DNA from: Coriobacteriia bacterium
GTDB taxonomy: Bacteria > Actinomycetota > Coriobacteriia > Anaerosomatales > SLCP01
Direction: 5' to 3'
Length of the DNA stretch: 7,852 nucleotides
NCBI GenBank assembly: GCA_007125735.1
Contig: SLCP01000163.1
Coordinates: 1 to 7,852 of the forward strand
The notes under the pieces are model-generated. The model was not told where the DNA came from. It saw only the letters and a list, made by a program, of their open reading frames with translations, and ran no database searches. Positions 1 through 6,240 of the stretch are shown one piece after another. Made by a program: the position numbers and the translations under genes. Each line of letters opens with the position of its first letter. Positions within the stretch are counted from its first letter, which is position 1.

Positions 1-1271
1 GCGACGAACGCGCGCCGCATCTCGACGGGACCGCACACGAAGACCGACCGCTCGGTGACGGGGGGATCGAGATCGAGCGATCCGAGCTCGAGGTGGCCCC
101 GCTCCGATGTCGGATGGATGTGCAGGTCGAGCCTCGCGTCGCCATCGACACGCGCGGCGATCTCGTCGGCGTAGACCTGCGCTTCCTTGGCGTCCCTGAC
201 GCTCCACACAAGCGTGACGTCGTGCGATGCGTCCAGATCGCCGGCCATCGCGAGGAAGGGCGTGATGCCGATCCCGCCCGCAAGCCAGAGCTGGTGGCGA
301 CGCCCGCGTCGGTGGTCGAAGCGACCCCACGGCCCCTCGACGCGCACGGCCGAGCCCACCGGCACGTCGCCGAGCAGCCGGTCGGTGAAGTCACCCGACG
401 CCTTGATCGAGAAGCGGACCTGCTCGCCCGCGGGACTGCTGATGGTGAACGGGTGCTGCTCTGCCGAGGGCCCCTCGGCGAACGAGATCGCGGCGAACTG
501 CCCGGATACCCGCTTCAGCCGCGACGAGTCGGCGTCGAGCTGGATCTCGATCACGTCGTCTGCCGAGTGCCGCTTCGCTTCGACGTGGTACGTGCGGACC
601 GGACCGAAGCGGGAGAAGAGCAGCTCGCGGTAGAGCCACGAGGCGAGCCCCAGCGCGGCGAAACCGTACACGTAGGCCATGAGGAGCGGCGTCTCACCCA
701 CGATCGTCTCGGGCAGGCGCGAATGGGCTGCGGCAGCGAAGACGACGAGTCCCATGAAGCGGTGGCCGAGCTTCCACTGGTCGTACCTGACCGGCACGAG
801 CCGCCTCCACGGAGCGCGGGGCGCCGCCGCCACGAGCACCGAGCCCACGAGCGCGATGATCACGATGAGCCCGCCGAATCTCGCGGTCGTGTACTCATCT
901 GACTTGGGTATACCGAAGGCGTGCACGACGACCATGAGCGCGACGACGATACCGATCAGCCGGTGCGTGACGAAGAGCTTGTCCAGCCCGTCGAGCCAGC
1001 GCTCGAGCGGCCGGATGCGTGCCGCGAGTATGAGATTGCTCGAGGCCAGAACGAGCGCAAGCGTCGCGCCGAACTCCGCTCCTGCCTGCTGGGGCTCCAC
1101 GGTCGCCTCGGTCACGAGCAGGCCGAGGGCCCACATCGCGGAGTGCACCACGACGATCGCGGCGATCAAGATCACGCGTGCACGCAGAGCGCGTCGGCTG
1201 TTCGACCGGGACGCAGCACCCGTCCGCGCCGAATGGCTGTCTGCTCGTCCGTCACTCGATGCTGAGCCCAA
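1..1271 (-). CDS. Ferric-reductase-like transmembrane flavocytochrome (partial, C-terminus off the left edge)
   Basis: This is a membrane electron-transfer protein of the ferric reductase / NADPH oxidase superfamily; it should take electrons from NAD(P)H through FAD and haem to an acceptor across the membrane. About 423 residues are visible. Residues 31-220 hold about six hydrophobic segments. Two His pairs, H103/H117 and H170/H183, sit 13-14 residues apart in helices, the usual bis-haem ligand pattern. The C-terminal half is a ferredoxin-NADP reductase-type module: HPFTISS (273-279) for FAD, GGIGITP (332-338) for NAD(P), and CGPVEM (413-418) near the C-terminus. Probably only some 20-30 residues are missing. 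The start is inferred to be TTG at 1271: the frame is closed by a TGA at 1302-1304, no ATG or GTG lies between, and a GGGAGG stands 6 bases upstream. A GTG at 1175 is the fallback but would shorten the N-terminus up to the first helix. The gene lies 64 bases after vapC1 on the same strand. The acceptor is unknown. Confidence 0.88.
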   Translation of the reverse strand, partial: MGSASSDGRADSHSARTGAASRSNSRRALRARVILIAAIVVVHSAMWALGLLVTEATVEPQQAGAEFGATLALVLASSNLILAARIRPLERWLDGLDKLFVTHRLIGIVVALMVVVHAFGIPKSDEYTTARFGGLIVIIALVGSVLVAAAPRAPWRRLVPVRYDQWKLGHRFMGLVVFAAAAHSRLPETIVGETPLLMAYVYGFAALGLASWLYRELLFSRFGPVRTYHVEAKRHSADDVIEIQLDADSSRLKRVSGQFAAISFAEGPSAEQHPFTISSPAGEQVRFSIKASGDFTDRLLGDVPVGSAVRVEGPWGRFDHRRGRRHQLWLAGGIGITPFLAMAGDLDASHDVTLVWSVRDAKEAQVYADEIAARVDGDARLDLHIHPTSERGHLELGSLDLDPPVTERSVFVCGPVEMRRAFV

Positions 1272-1277
1272 GGCCGA

Positions 1278-1283
1278 CCTCCC
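1278..1283 (-). promoter_or_regulatory. Ribosome binding site that decides the TTG start of the flavocytochrome gene
   Basis: GGGAGG on the minus strand, 6 bases before the TTG at 1271. No other start codon exists between this site and the in-frame upstream stop, so this site is the main argument for a TTG start. Confidence 0.6.
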
Positions 1284-1335
1284 GATAGCAGGGACATCCG
1301 ATCACACGCACACCTCGGACGATACCCGTTTCGCC

Positions 1336-1734
1336 TTAGCGGCCCACGAACACCGCCCCGGGCCAGCTTCCGTGCGCTCGCCGATCGGCCGAGTACAACG
1401 GCGCTTCGAGCTCTGCCGCCAGTGCGGGAGCGACGGCGTCGTAGAGGGCACATCCGTACCGTTCCTGGATATCGAGCGCATCCCGCATGAGCGAGTCCCC
1501 GACTTCGCGTACGTGGATGCGCCAGCCGAGGAAGCGGCGCCACAACTCCTTGGTTTCCGCAGCACTCAGGTACCGCGACGCGACACCGATGAACTCGTAC
1601 ACGAAGAGCGACGGCACGACGATGACCAGGTCGCCGTCTGCGTGCGCCTCGAGGAGCTGCCGCGCCTCCGCCGTGCCGGGTTCGGTGCGGAACCACTTGA
1701 CCGCGACCGACGCATCGAGCACGACCGGCTTCAC
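1336..1734 (-). CDS. vapC: VapC-family PIN-domain ribonuclease toxin (module 1)
   Basis: A 132-residue single PIN domain, the usual VapC length. In this family the domain cuts RNA (often tRNA or rRNA) using Mg or Mn ions held by acidic residues. The expected acids are visible: D7 in LDASVAVKWF, E47 in VYEF, D99 in LYDA and D117 in SADRR. The start is GTG at 1734, which overlaps the antitoxin stop as GTGA (4 bases). A strong GAAGGAG sits 7 bases upstream, inside the end of the antitoxin gene, so translation of the two is probably coupled. The toxin follows vapB1 in the standard antitoxin-first order. The segment after D99 reads YDAVAPALA instead of the more common YDALYLALA type, but the catalytic acids are kept, so the enzyme is probably functional. 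The RNA target cannot be read from the sequence. Confidence 0.9.
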   Translation of the reverse strand: MKPVVLDASVAVKWFRTEPGTAEARQLLEAHADGDLVIVVPSLFVYEFIGVASRYLSAAETKELWRRFLGWRIHVREVGDSLMRDALDIQERYGCALYDAVAPALAAELEAPLYSADRRAHGSWPGAVFVGR

Positions 1735-2048
1735 CGCCCGACTCCTTCGTCGCGCTCAGGCGGGATCGGCGCCCCGGTCATGTCCCGGGTTCCGCGGATC
1801 TCCCGCAGCACGTCGAGGCTGTCGCGGGCATCGGAGTCGGTGCGCCGAGCGACATCCTCGAGCCACGAGAGCCCCTCACGCACTGCAGCCCCGCGCTCGC
1901 GGGCCTCCGAGGCGGCGCTGCGCGACGTCACGTAACCCCGCGCAGCCTCACGGACCACATCGCTGCGGGTCACACCCTCATCGCTCGCAATCTCGTCGAG
2001 CTCGCTCAGCAACGCTTCCGGCAGCGTGACCGTCACTCTGACGACCAT
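1731..2048 (-). CDS. vapB: VapB-type ribbon-helix-helix antitoxin (module 1)
   Basis: A 105-residue protein with an N-terminal ribbon-helix-helix (CopG/Arc-type) DNA-binding domain: the strand RVTVTLPEALL (residues 4-14), then helices SELDEIASDEG and TRSDVVREAARGYV. The charged C-terminal half (about 45-105) is the expected toxin-binding region. In this family the dimer binds an operator at its own promoter and neutralises VapC. I chose ATG at 2048 over ATG at 2060. The bases of the upstream ATG form a GGAG (2055-2058) spaced 6 bases from the inner ATG, and the strand begins right after it. The upstream choice would add only MEKP. The stop overlaps the toxin's GTG by 4 bases. A 25-base inverted repeat lies 24 bases upstream and is the likely operator. 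Confidence 0.87.
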   Translation of the reverse strand: MVVRVTVTLPEALLSELDEIASDEGVTRSDVVREAARGYVTSRSAASEARERGAAVREGLSWLEDVARRTDSDARDSLDVLREIRGTRDMTGAPIPPERDEGVGR

Positions 2049-2071
2049 CGGCTTCTCCATCGATCGAGGCA

Positions 2072-2096
2072 GGCATCATACGCTTCGTATGATGCC
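2072..2096. promoter_or_regulatory. 25-base inverted repeat, likely VapB1 operator
   Basis: Perfect 11-base arms GGCATCATACG (2072-2082) and CGTATGATGCC (2086-2096) surround a 3-base centre CTT. The repeat lies 24 bases upstream of the vapB1 start and covers the proposed -10 hexamer and transcription start. Ribbon-helix-helix antitoxins typically bind such repeats to repress their own operon. The binding itself is inferred. The repeat could also form a hairpin in the leader RNA. Confidence 0.65.
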
Positions 2097-2117
2097 GCGT
2101 ATGCGCCCCGCTGTCCA
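2089..2117 (-). promoter_or_regulatory. Putative vapBC1 promoter
   Basis: On the minus strand a -35 hexamer TGGACA (2112-2117, 5 of 6 matches to TTGACA) and a -10 hexamer CATCAT (2089-2094, 4 of 6 to TATAAT) are separated by exactly 17 bases. The -10 lies inside the right arm of the inverted repeat. This is a consensus match by eye, with no test of strength. Confidence 0.4.
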
Positions 2118-2137
2118 GTCCAGACATGCGCCCCGCT
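2101..2137. repeat. Pair of 12-base direct repeats between vapB1 and the adenosyltransferase gene
   Basis: ATGCGCCCCGCT occurs exactly at 2101-2112 and again at 2126-2137, a period of 25 bases. The short tandem GTCCAGTCCAG lies between the copies. It sits in the divergent intergenic region and partly overlaps the proposed vapBC1 -35 element. It could be a paired protein-binding site or a small duplication. Confidence 0.5.
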
Positions 2138-2172
2138 CCCTCCTCGGCTATGCTGGTCGGCAGACGCGCACG

Positions 2173-2184
2173 TCGCACGTGCGA
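2173..2184. promoter_or_regulatory. 12-base perfect palindrome upstream of the adenosyltransferase gene
   Basis: TCGCACGTGCGA is a perfect palindrome ending 32 bases before the adenosyltransferase ATG. A partly overlapping hairpin (CGCACGT at 2167-2173 with ACGTGCG at 2177-2183) can also form. Its position suits an operator or a leader structure for the plus-strand gene. No binding protein can be named. Confidence 0.35.
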
Positions 2185-2216
2185 ACCGTTTCGCCCCTGG
2201 CCGAGGAGGGCACCCG

Positions 2217-2798
2217 ATGAGCGGCCCCATCTACACCCGCCGAGGAGACGCCGGCGAGACGTCGCTCGCTGACGGCAGCCGCGTGCATAAGAACTCCGCC
2301 CGGGTCGAGGCGTACGGGACCGTCGACGAGGCCAACAGCGCCATCGGCCTCGCACGCGCTGCGCTGTCGCACGCTGTCGCAGTCCACCCCGTCCTCGCCG
2401 AGCTCGACTGGACGCTCACCTTCGTCCAGAACCGCCTCTTCGACTGCGCGAGCAACCTCGCGACCCCGGCCGATGCGGCCTCAGACCGCACACCGCGTGT
2501 CACCGCCGACGACACCGCCGCGCTCGAGCGCGTTATCGATGAGATGACCGCTGCGATGGGTGAGATCGACCACTTCGTGCTGCCCGCCGGGTGCGAGCCG
2601 GCGGCGCGCCTCCACGTCGCACGCACCGTGATCCGCCGGGCCGAACGCCGCATCCTCGACCTCGCAGACGCCGAGCCGGTCGACTCAGACGTGCTCGCGT
2701 TCGTGAACCGCCTCTCCGACCTGCTCTTCACCGCCGCTCGCTACGTGAACCACACGTGCGGCGCAGGTGATGTCTTCTGGGAGCCGCGGGGTCGATAA
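2217..2798 (+). CDS. pduO: PduO-type cob(I)alamin adenosyltransferase
   Basis: A cytoplasmic enzyme that transfers the 5'-deoxyadenosyl group of ATP to cob(I)alamin, making adenosylcobalamin (coenzyme B12). The 193-residue length fits the family. Family motifs appear in order: TRRGDAGETSLADG (7-20) for ATP binding, RVEAYGTVDEANS (29-41), LPAG (122-125), the arginine-rich helix ARTVIRRAERRI (135-146), and FVNRLSDLLFTAARYVNH (162-179). The ATG is supported by GAGGAGGG (2203-2210) 6 bases upstream. It is the only plus-strand gene here, divergent from vapBC1 and convergent with vapBC2, with 33 bases after its stop that show no strong terminator. No other B12 gene or B12-dependent enzyme is in the window, so the user of the cofactor is unknown. 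The symbol reflects the family; cobA and yvqK are used for relatives elsewhere. Confidence 0.95.
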   Translation: MSGPIYTRRGDAGETSLADGSRVHKNSARVEAYGTVDEANSAIGLARAALSHAVAVHPVLAELDWTLTFVQNRLFDCASNLATPADAASDRTPRVTADDTAALERVIDEMTAAMGEIDHFVLPAGCEPAARLHVARTVIRRAERRILDLADAEPVDSDVLAFVNRLSDLLFTAARYVNHTCGAGDVFWEPRGR

Positions 2799-2831
2799 CG
2801 GGAGGCACACGTGCTCGTCCTGCGACGCGTG

Positions 2832-3245
2832 TCAGAATGGGTCGACGTAGCTCACGCCGAGAAGGTGCGATGCCGGCACGTCCTCTGTCAACACGGTGTC
2901 GCACCCGTCGAGCACCGCCGAGGCGAGGATCTGTGCATCCCAGTAGGACAGCATGTGCCGTTCCCGGATCTCGAGCGCGACCGATACCGTGCGGGCATCC
3001 ACAGCCAGCACCGGCCAGACATCAAGCATCGCACGGGCGTGCCTGACAGCCTCCCCCTCAGCCCCCGTCTGACGAAGCTTCGCGCTGACCACGCTGGTGA
3101 ACTCCGCTACGACTTGGGTCGAGATGACGCCTGTCCGCGTGCGACCATGCGACGCAAGCACGTCGCGCGCCCGCTCCCGCTTCTCCGGTTCCGTCGGGTC
3201 GATCGCGTAGACGAACACGTTCGTATCGATGAAGGCTCGCAGCAT
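2832..3245 (-). CDS. vapC: VapC-family PIN-domain ribonuclease toxin (module 2)
   Basis: A 137-residue PIN domain, predicted to be a metal-dependent RNase toxin held inactive by the antitoxin encoded just before it. The acidic set is intact: D7 in FIDTNVFVYAID, E48 in VVAEF, D103 in SYWDAQILASA and E121/D122 in LTEDV. This belongs to the FIDTN / YWDA group of PIN domains and differs clearly from the LDAS-type toxin of module 1. ATG at 3245 is preferred because it starts directly before the first strand and makes a TGATG one-base overlap with the antitoxin stop. An upstream frame start at 3284 would add 13 residues with no PIN homology. No strong ribosome binding site precedes the ATG, so it probably depends on coupled translation from vapB2. 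It ends 33 bases from the convergent adenosyltransferase gene. Confidence 0.9.
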   Translation of the reverse strand: MLRAFIDTNVFVYAIDPTEPEKRERARDVLASHGRTRTGVISTQVVAEFTSVVSAKLRQTGAEGEAVRHARAMLDVWPVLAVDARTVSVALEIRERHMLSYWDAQILASAVLDGCDTVLTEDVPASHLLGVSYVDPF

Positions 3246-3505
3246 CAGCGACCGGCTCGCCGGTGAGCGTCGTCGCGCCTCCACGACCCTATCCCGCCGG
3301 CTCGCGCAACCTCCTCGGCCAGGCGCTCAGAGCTCGCCTCCCACTCGCGCCACAGATCGGCAAGCCTGCGATCCTCGGCATCGCGGTCGTAGACGCGATC
3401 GATCGCATCGCGGATGAGCTCAGACTCCGTCCGTCCGCTCCGTGCCGCCTCGGCCTTGAGCAGACCATCCTGCCTGTCTTCGATGTAGACCTGTTTGCGC
3501 ACCAT
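3245..3505 (-). CDS. vapB: Ribbon-helix-helix antitoxin (module 2)
   Basis: An 86-residue protein with an N-terminal ribbon-helix-helix domain: the strand RKQVYIE (3-9), then two helices covering DRQDGLLKAEAARSG and TESELIRDAIDRVYDR. The charged helical tail with LADLWREWE and LAEEVARAG is the likely toxin clamp. It should neutralise the adjacent PIN toxin and repress its own promoter, as in other VapBC pairs. The start is uncertain. ATG at 3505 fits the usual MVRKQ beginning, but GTG at 3514 with GAAGG 4 bases upstream is nearly as good and would add three residues. The stop shares one base with the toxin's ATG. The gene is on the same strand as the transporter operon, 82 bases after the ATPase stop. 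Confidence 0.85.
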   Translation of the reverse strand: MVRKQVYIEDRQDGLLKAEAARSGRTESELIRDAIDRVYDRDAEDRRLADLWREWEASSERLAEEVARAGGIGSWRRDDAHRRAGR

Positions 3506-3571
3506 GCGTCCCACGATACCTTCGCCACCTTTACCGGCGCTAACCCGGAGCCAACCGTGGAAGCCCTAGAC

Positions 3572-3587
3572 GATGTACGTATATACA

Positions 3588-3589
<2 letters not shown>
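3572..3589. promoter_or_regulatory. Inverted repeat with the PadR-like pattern ATGT-N8-ACAT at the ATPase stop codon
   Basis: GATGTA (3572-3577) and TACATC (3584-3589) flank CGTATA. Within this lies ATGT, eight bases, then ACAT (3573-3588), the classical PadR binding pattern. It also contains the palindrome GTATATAC (3579-3586), which resembles the CTATATAC arms at the padR promoter. It overlaps the ATPase stop (3588-3590) and lies 67 bases upstream of the vapB2 start. It could be a second PadR site, a VapB2 operator, or chance in an AT-rich spacer. Confidence 0.35.
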
Positions 3590-4289
<700 letters not shown>

Positions 4290-4300
4290 GTCCACTCCTC

Positions 4301-5467
4301 CTACTCGTATGCGAGCGCTCGAGCCGGCTCGAGCCGCGACGCGTGACGTGCGGGCCACAGACCCCCGATGATGCCGAGGATGACGGCGAACGCGAGAGCC
4401 CCGAACGCGAGGCGCCCGGTGACCACCATGACGGTGGTACCGGTCGCCGCGACCATGGCCGAGTTGAGCGCGAACGCCGTCGCGCCACCCGCCAGCAGGC
4501 CGATGAGTCCGCCGATGCCCCCCATCACCCCGGACTCCACGAGTACATCGCGTGCGATCCGCCAGCGCGTGGCGCCGAGCGCACGCTTGACGCCGATCTC
4601 GCGCGTCCGCTCGCTCACGGCCATGGTCATGGTATTGACGATCGAGAGCGCGCACACGATAAGCGCGATCGCGGCGACGCTCCACACGATGGAGTTCAGC
4701 AACCCGACGAGGCCTGAGACCCTCTCCATCGCCTCGGTGGGACCCGTCGCGAGAATGCCGTCGATATCGCGGTTCAGCTGAGTCGCAAGCTCATCGGGAT
4801 CGGTGCCCTCAGCCGCGACAACACTGACCCGAATCGCAAGGTCTTCAGCATCGACAACGTCCTGAAACGCCTCCGGCAACGCCGTGTGGTAGAGGCGCTG
4901 GGCATCTGTGAGCGGCACGTGGGCGGATGCGTCGCTGACGTTCACGTAGGAGCGCTCGAAGATACCGACGACGGTGAACGGAACATCCCTGATCTCGAAC
5001 GTCTCGCCCACCGCAGCCCCGGCCTGCTTCGCGAGGTCGGCGCCCAGGACGACGACCCTCTCATCGCCCTCCTCGATCCCCCGTCCTTCCGCCAGGCGTA
5101 GGAACGTGTACTCGGGGCTCGCCGAACTGATTCCGAGCACCATCGGAGGGGTAACCGACATGAAGTCCCCCTCGAGGAACAGCGAGACCATCGGGTATGC
5201 CGCGTCCACCTCCGGAAGCGATCGGATCTCCTCGACCGTGTCCATCGACAACGGCCGGCTCCCGGTCGCCTGGCCGAGGAAGCCGGCGTCCCGTTCCTCG
5301 ATGACGTGTACCGTGCCCTCGTAGGCATCGAAGATCACGCTGACGTAGGTGTTCTGGTTCTCCGCCACCGCGCCGAGCACCACCAACGCGAACACCCCCA
5401 CCGAAATGCCGATGATGGTGAGGATCGACCGCCCCTTGCGTCGGAAGATGTCCCTCAAGATGCTCAC
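4301..5467 (-). CDS. ABC transporter permease (MacB/FtsX family)
   Basis: A 388-residue inner-membrane subunit with the standard MacB layout. One membrane helix lies near the N-terminus (about 14-34), followed by a large extracytoplasmic domain (about 36-255) and three C-terminal helices (about 260-281, 314-335 and 353-373). The hallmark SERTREIGVKRALGAT (285-300) follows the second helix. Transporters of this type work by mechanotransmission at the membrane face, moving antibiotics, peptides, lipids or signals out of the membrane. The start is GTG at 5467, which overlaps the padR stop as GTGA. GGGGAGGGG (5474-5482) lies 6 bases upstream. No periplasmic adaptor (HlyD/MacA type) is encoded next to it, which fits a single-membrane cell or a stand-alone exporter. 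The substrate is unknown; PadR control suggests a xenobiotic or cell-envelope stressor. Confidence 0.94.
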   Translation of the reverse strand: MSILRDIFRRKGRSILTIIGISVGVFALVVLGAVAENQNTYVSVIFDAYEGTVHVIEERDAGFLGQATGSRPLSMDTVEEIRSLPEVDAAYPMVSLFLEGDFMSVTPPMVLGISSASPEYTFLRLAEGRGIEEGDERVVVLGADLAKQAGAAVGETFEIRDVPFTVVGIFERSYVNVSDASAHVPLTDAQRLYHTALPEAFQDVVDAEDLAIRVSVVAAEGTDPDELATQLNRDIDGILATGPTEAMERVSGLVGLLNSIVWSVAAIALIVCALSIVNTMTMAVSERTREIGVKRALGATRWRIARDVLVESGVMGGIGGLIGLLAGGATAFALNSAMVAATGTTVMVVTGRLAFGALAFAVILGIIGGLWPARHASRLEPARALAYE

Positions 5468-6111
5468 GTGCGTCCCCTCCCCTTTGCGCGCGTGCGCTCC
5501 CCAGCGCCACGCGCCTCCCCTCCACGCTCCTGGCCGCCCTGATCGGCGCGCACCTCGTCACGCACCCGCAACCGCTCCGGCCCGCTTCCGGCGGCCTTCG
5601 CGATCTTGGCCTCCGCAGTCTCGAGCCAGCGGACGGTCGCCTCGGCCCGCAGGATGTGCAGATCGAGCTGGAGCACCTCAGCTACGTGGAGCGCAGCGTC
5701 GAGCCGCTCCTTGGCCGCGGTGAGCTCGGCCATGCGGCGCAACTCGCGCTTGCGCTGGACCTGGATGATCTCCGCGACGTCGACGTCGCTCGTCAGGCCG
5801 AGGAGAACCTTCGCGAACAGCTCGTCTCGGCGTGTCTCCGTGGTATCGAGCGGTGTAAGGAACCACCCGCGAAGCTCGGCTCGTCCTGCGGGGGTGAGGG
5901 TGTAGAGCTTGCGATCGGGTGCGTCGGCGACCTCTACCGTGTCGGACTGCACGACGAGGCCGTCGCGCACGAGGCGCTCGAGCGTCGTGTAGACCTGCCC
6001 GTAGTTCACCGCCCATTCGTCGCCGAGCTCCCCCTCGAGCTCGCGACCCAGCTCGTACCCGTGCATCGATCGGCGCTCGAGCAGCGCGAGCATGCCGTAT
6101 CGGACGCTCAT
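5464..6111 (-). CDS. PadR-family transcriptional regulator
   Basis: A 215-residue cytoplasmic regulator. The N-terminal winged helix-turn-helix (1-85) shows the family landmarks SVRYGMLALLERRSMHGYEL, VNYGQVYTTLERLVRDGLV (helix 3 and wing) and RKLYTLTPAGRAEL. A helical C-terminal domain follows (about 95-172, rich in E/K/R, PadR_C / Vir-type) for dimerisation. Residues about 175-215 form a polar Gly/Arg/Glu-rich tail that looks disordered and is not part of the standard fold. ATG at 6111 is chosen because MSVRYGMLALL is the typical beginning; an ATG at 6144 would add 11 atypical residues. GGGGAG lies 10 bases upstream, which is rather far. It is first in an operon with an exporter, so it most likely represses that operon until an exported ligand binds. 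The AT-rich inverted repeat at 6164-6201 is the probable operator. Confidence 0.93.
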   Translation of the reverse strand: MSVRYGMLALLERRSMHGYELGRELEGELGDEWAVNYGQVYTTLERLVRDGLVVQSDTVEVADAPDRKLYTLTPAGRAELRGWFLTPLDTTETRRDELFAKVLLGLTSDVDVAEIIQVQRKRELRRMAELTAAKERLDAALHVAEVLQLDLHILRAEATVRWLETAEAKIAKAAGSGPERLRVRDEVRADQGGQERGGEARGAGERTRAKGRGRT

Positions 6112-6163
6112 CGTGACCCCGCTCCCCCACGCATCGGTCCCCAACCCTCGCTTGACGTTCAGA

Positions 6164-6201
6164 TGCTATATACCCGTTATCTATATCCTTAGTATATAGC
6201 A
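6164..6201. promoter_or_regulatory. AT-rich inverted repeat, likely PadR operator
   Basis: Perfect 10-base arms TGCTATATAC (6164-6173) and GTATATAGCA (6192-6201) are separated by 18 bases. The spacer contains a third related copy, CTATATCC (6181-6188). The island is strikingly AT-rich against GC-rich surroundings. It covers the proposed -10 region of the padR operon, so a bound dimer or pair of dimers would block transcription. Binding by PadR is inferred from position. Confidence 0.6.
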
Positions 6202-6221
6202 CACGCAGCGGACGGTGTCGA
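6191..6221 (-). promoter_or_regulatory. Putative promoter of the padR-permease-ATPase operon
   Basis: The minus strand carries -35 TCGACA (6216-6221, 5 of 6 matches to TTGACA). Two overlapping -10 options follow: TATATA (6193-6198) at a 17-base spacing, or TATACT (6191-6196, 5 of 6) at 19 bases. The -10 falls inside the right arm of the inverted repeat. The expected start of transcription is near 6185, giving a leader of roughly 75 bases. Confidence 0.5.
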
Positions 6222-6240
6222 GACGACCGGGAGCCGGTGT

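Noticed and set aside
93..902. A 269-codon open frame on the plus strand
   Set aside because: It is antisense to the flavocytochrome domains, is rich in Arg/Glu/Pro, and has no family motif.
679..1935. A 418-codon open frame on the plus strand
   Set aside because: It runs antisense to the flavocytochrome, vapC1 and vapB1. Its translation is low-complexity with no recognisable domain, while the minus-strand proteins have clear motifs. Long antisense frames are expected at this GC content.
2149..2154. TATGCT as a -10 for the adenosyltransferase gene
   Set aside because: It matches 4 of 6 positions, but no acceptable -35 hexamer occurs 16-19 bases upstream, so I do not call a promoter.
2097..2216. 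Cobalamin riboswitch upstream of the adenosyltransferase gene
   Set aside because: I see no B12-box-like sequence, and the space is short and shared with vapBC1 elements. A covariance search would settle it.
2799..2831. Bidirectional terminator between the convergent adenosyltransferase and vapC2 genes
   Set aside because: Only a GCAC-AC-GTGC mini-repeat is present, with no stable stem or T run.
4290..4685. N-terminal extension of the ATPase frame by some 130 residues
   Set aside because: The extension is Arg-rich, overlaps the permease coding region and lies before a strong ribosome binding site and the conserved ATPase start at 4289.
6226..6238. Hairpin ACCGG-GAG-CCGGT after acs as an intrinsic terminator
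   Set aside because: The stem has only 5 pairs and no run of T follows on the minus strand, so it does not meet the usual criteria.
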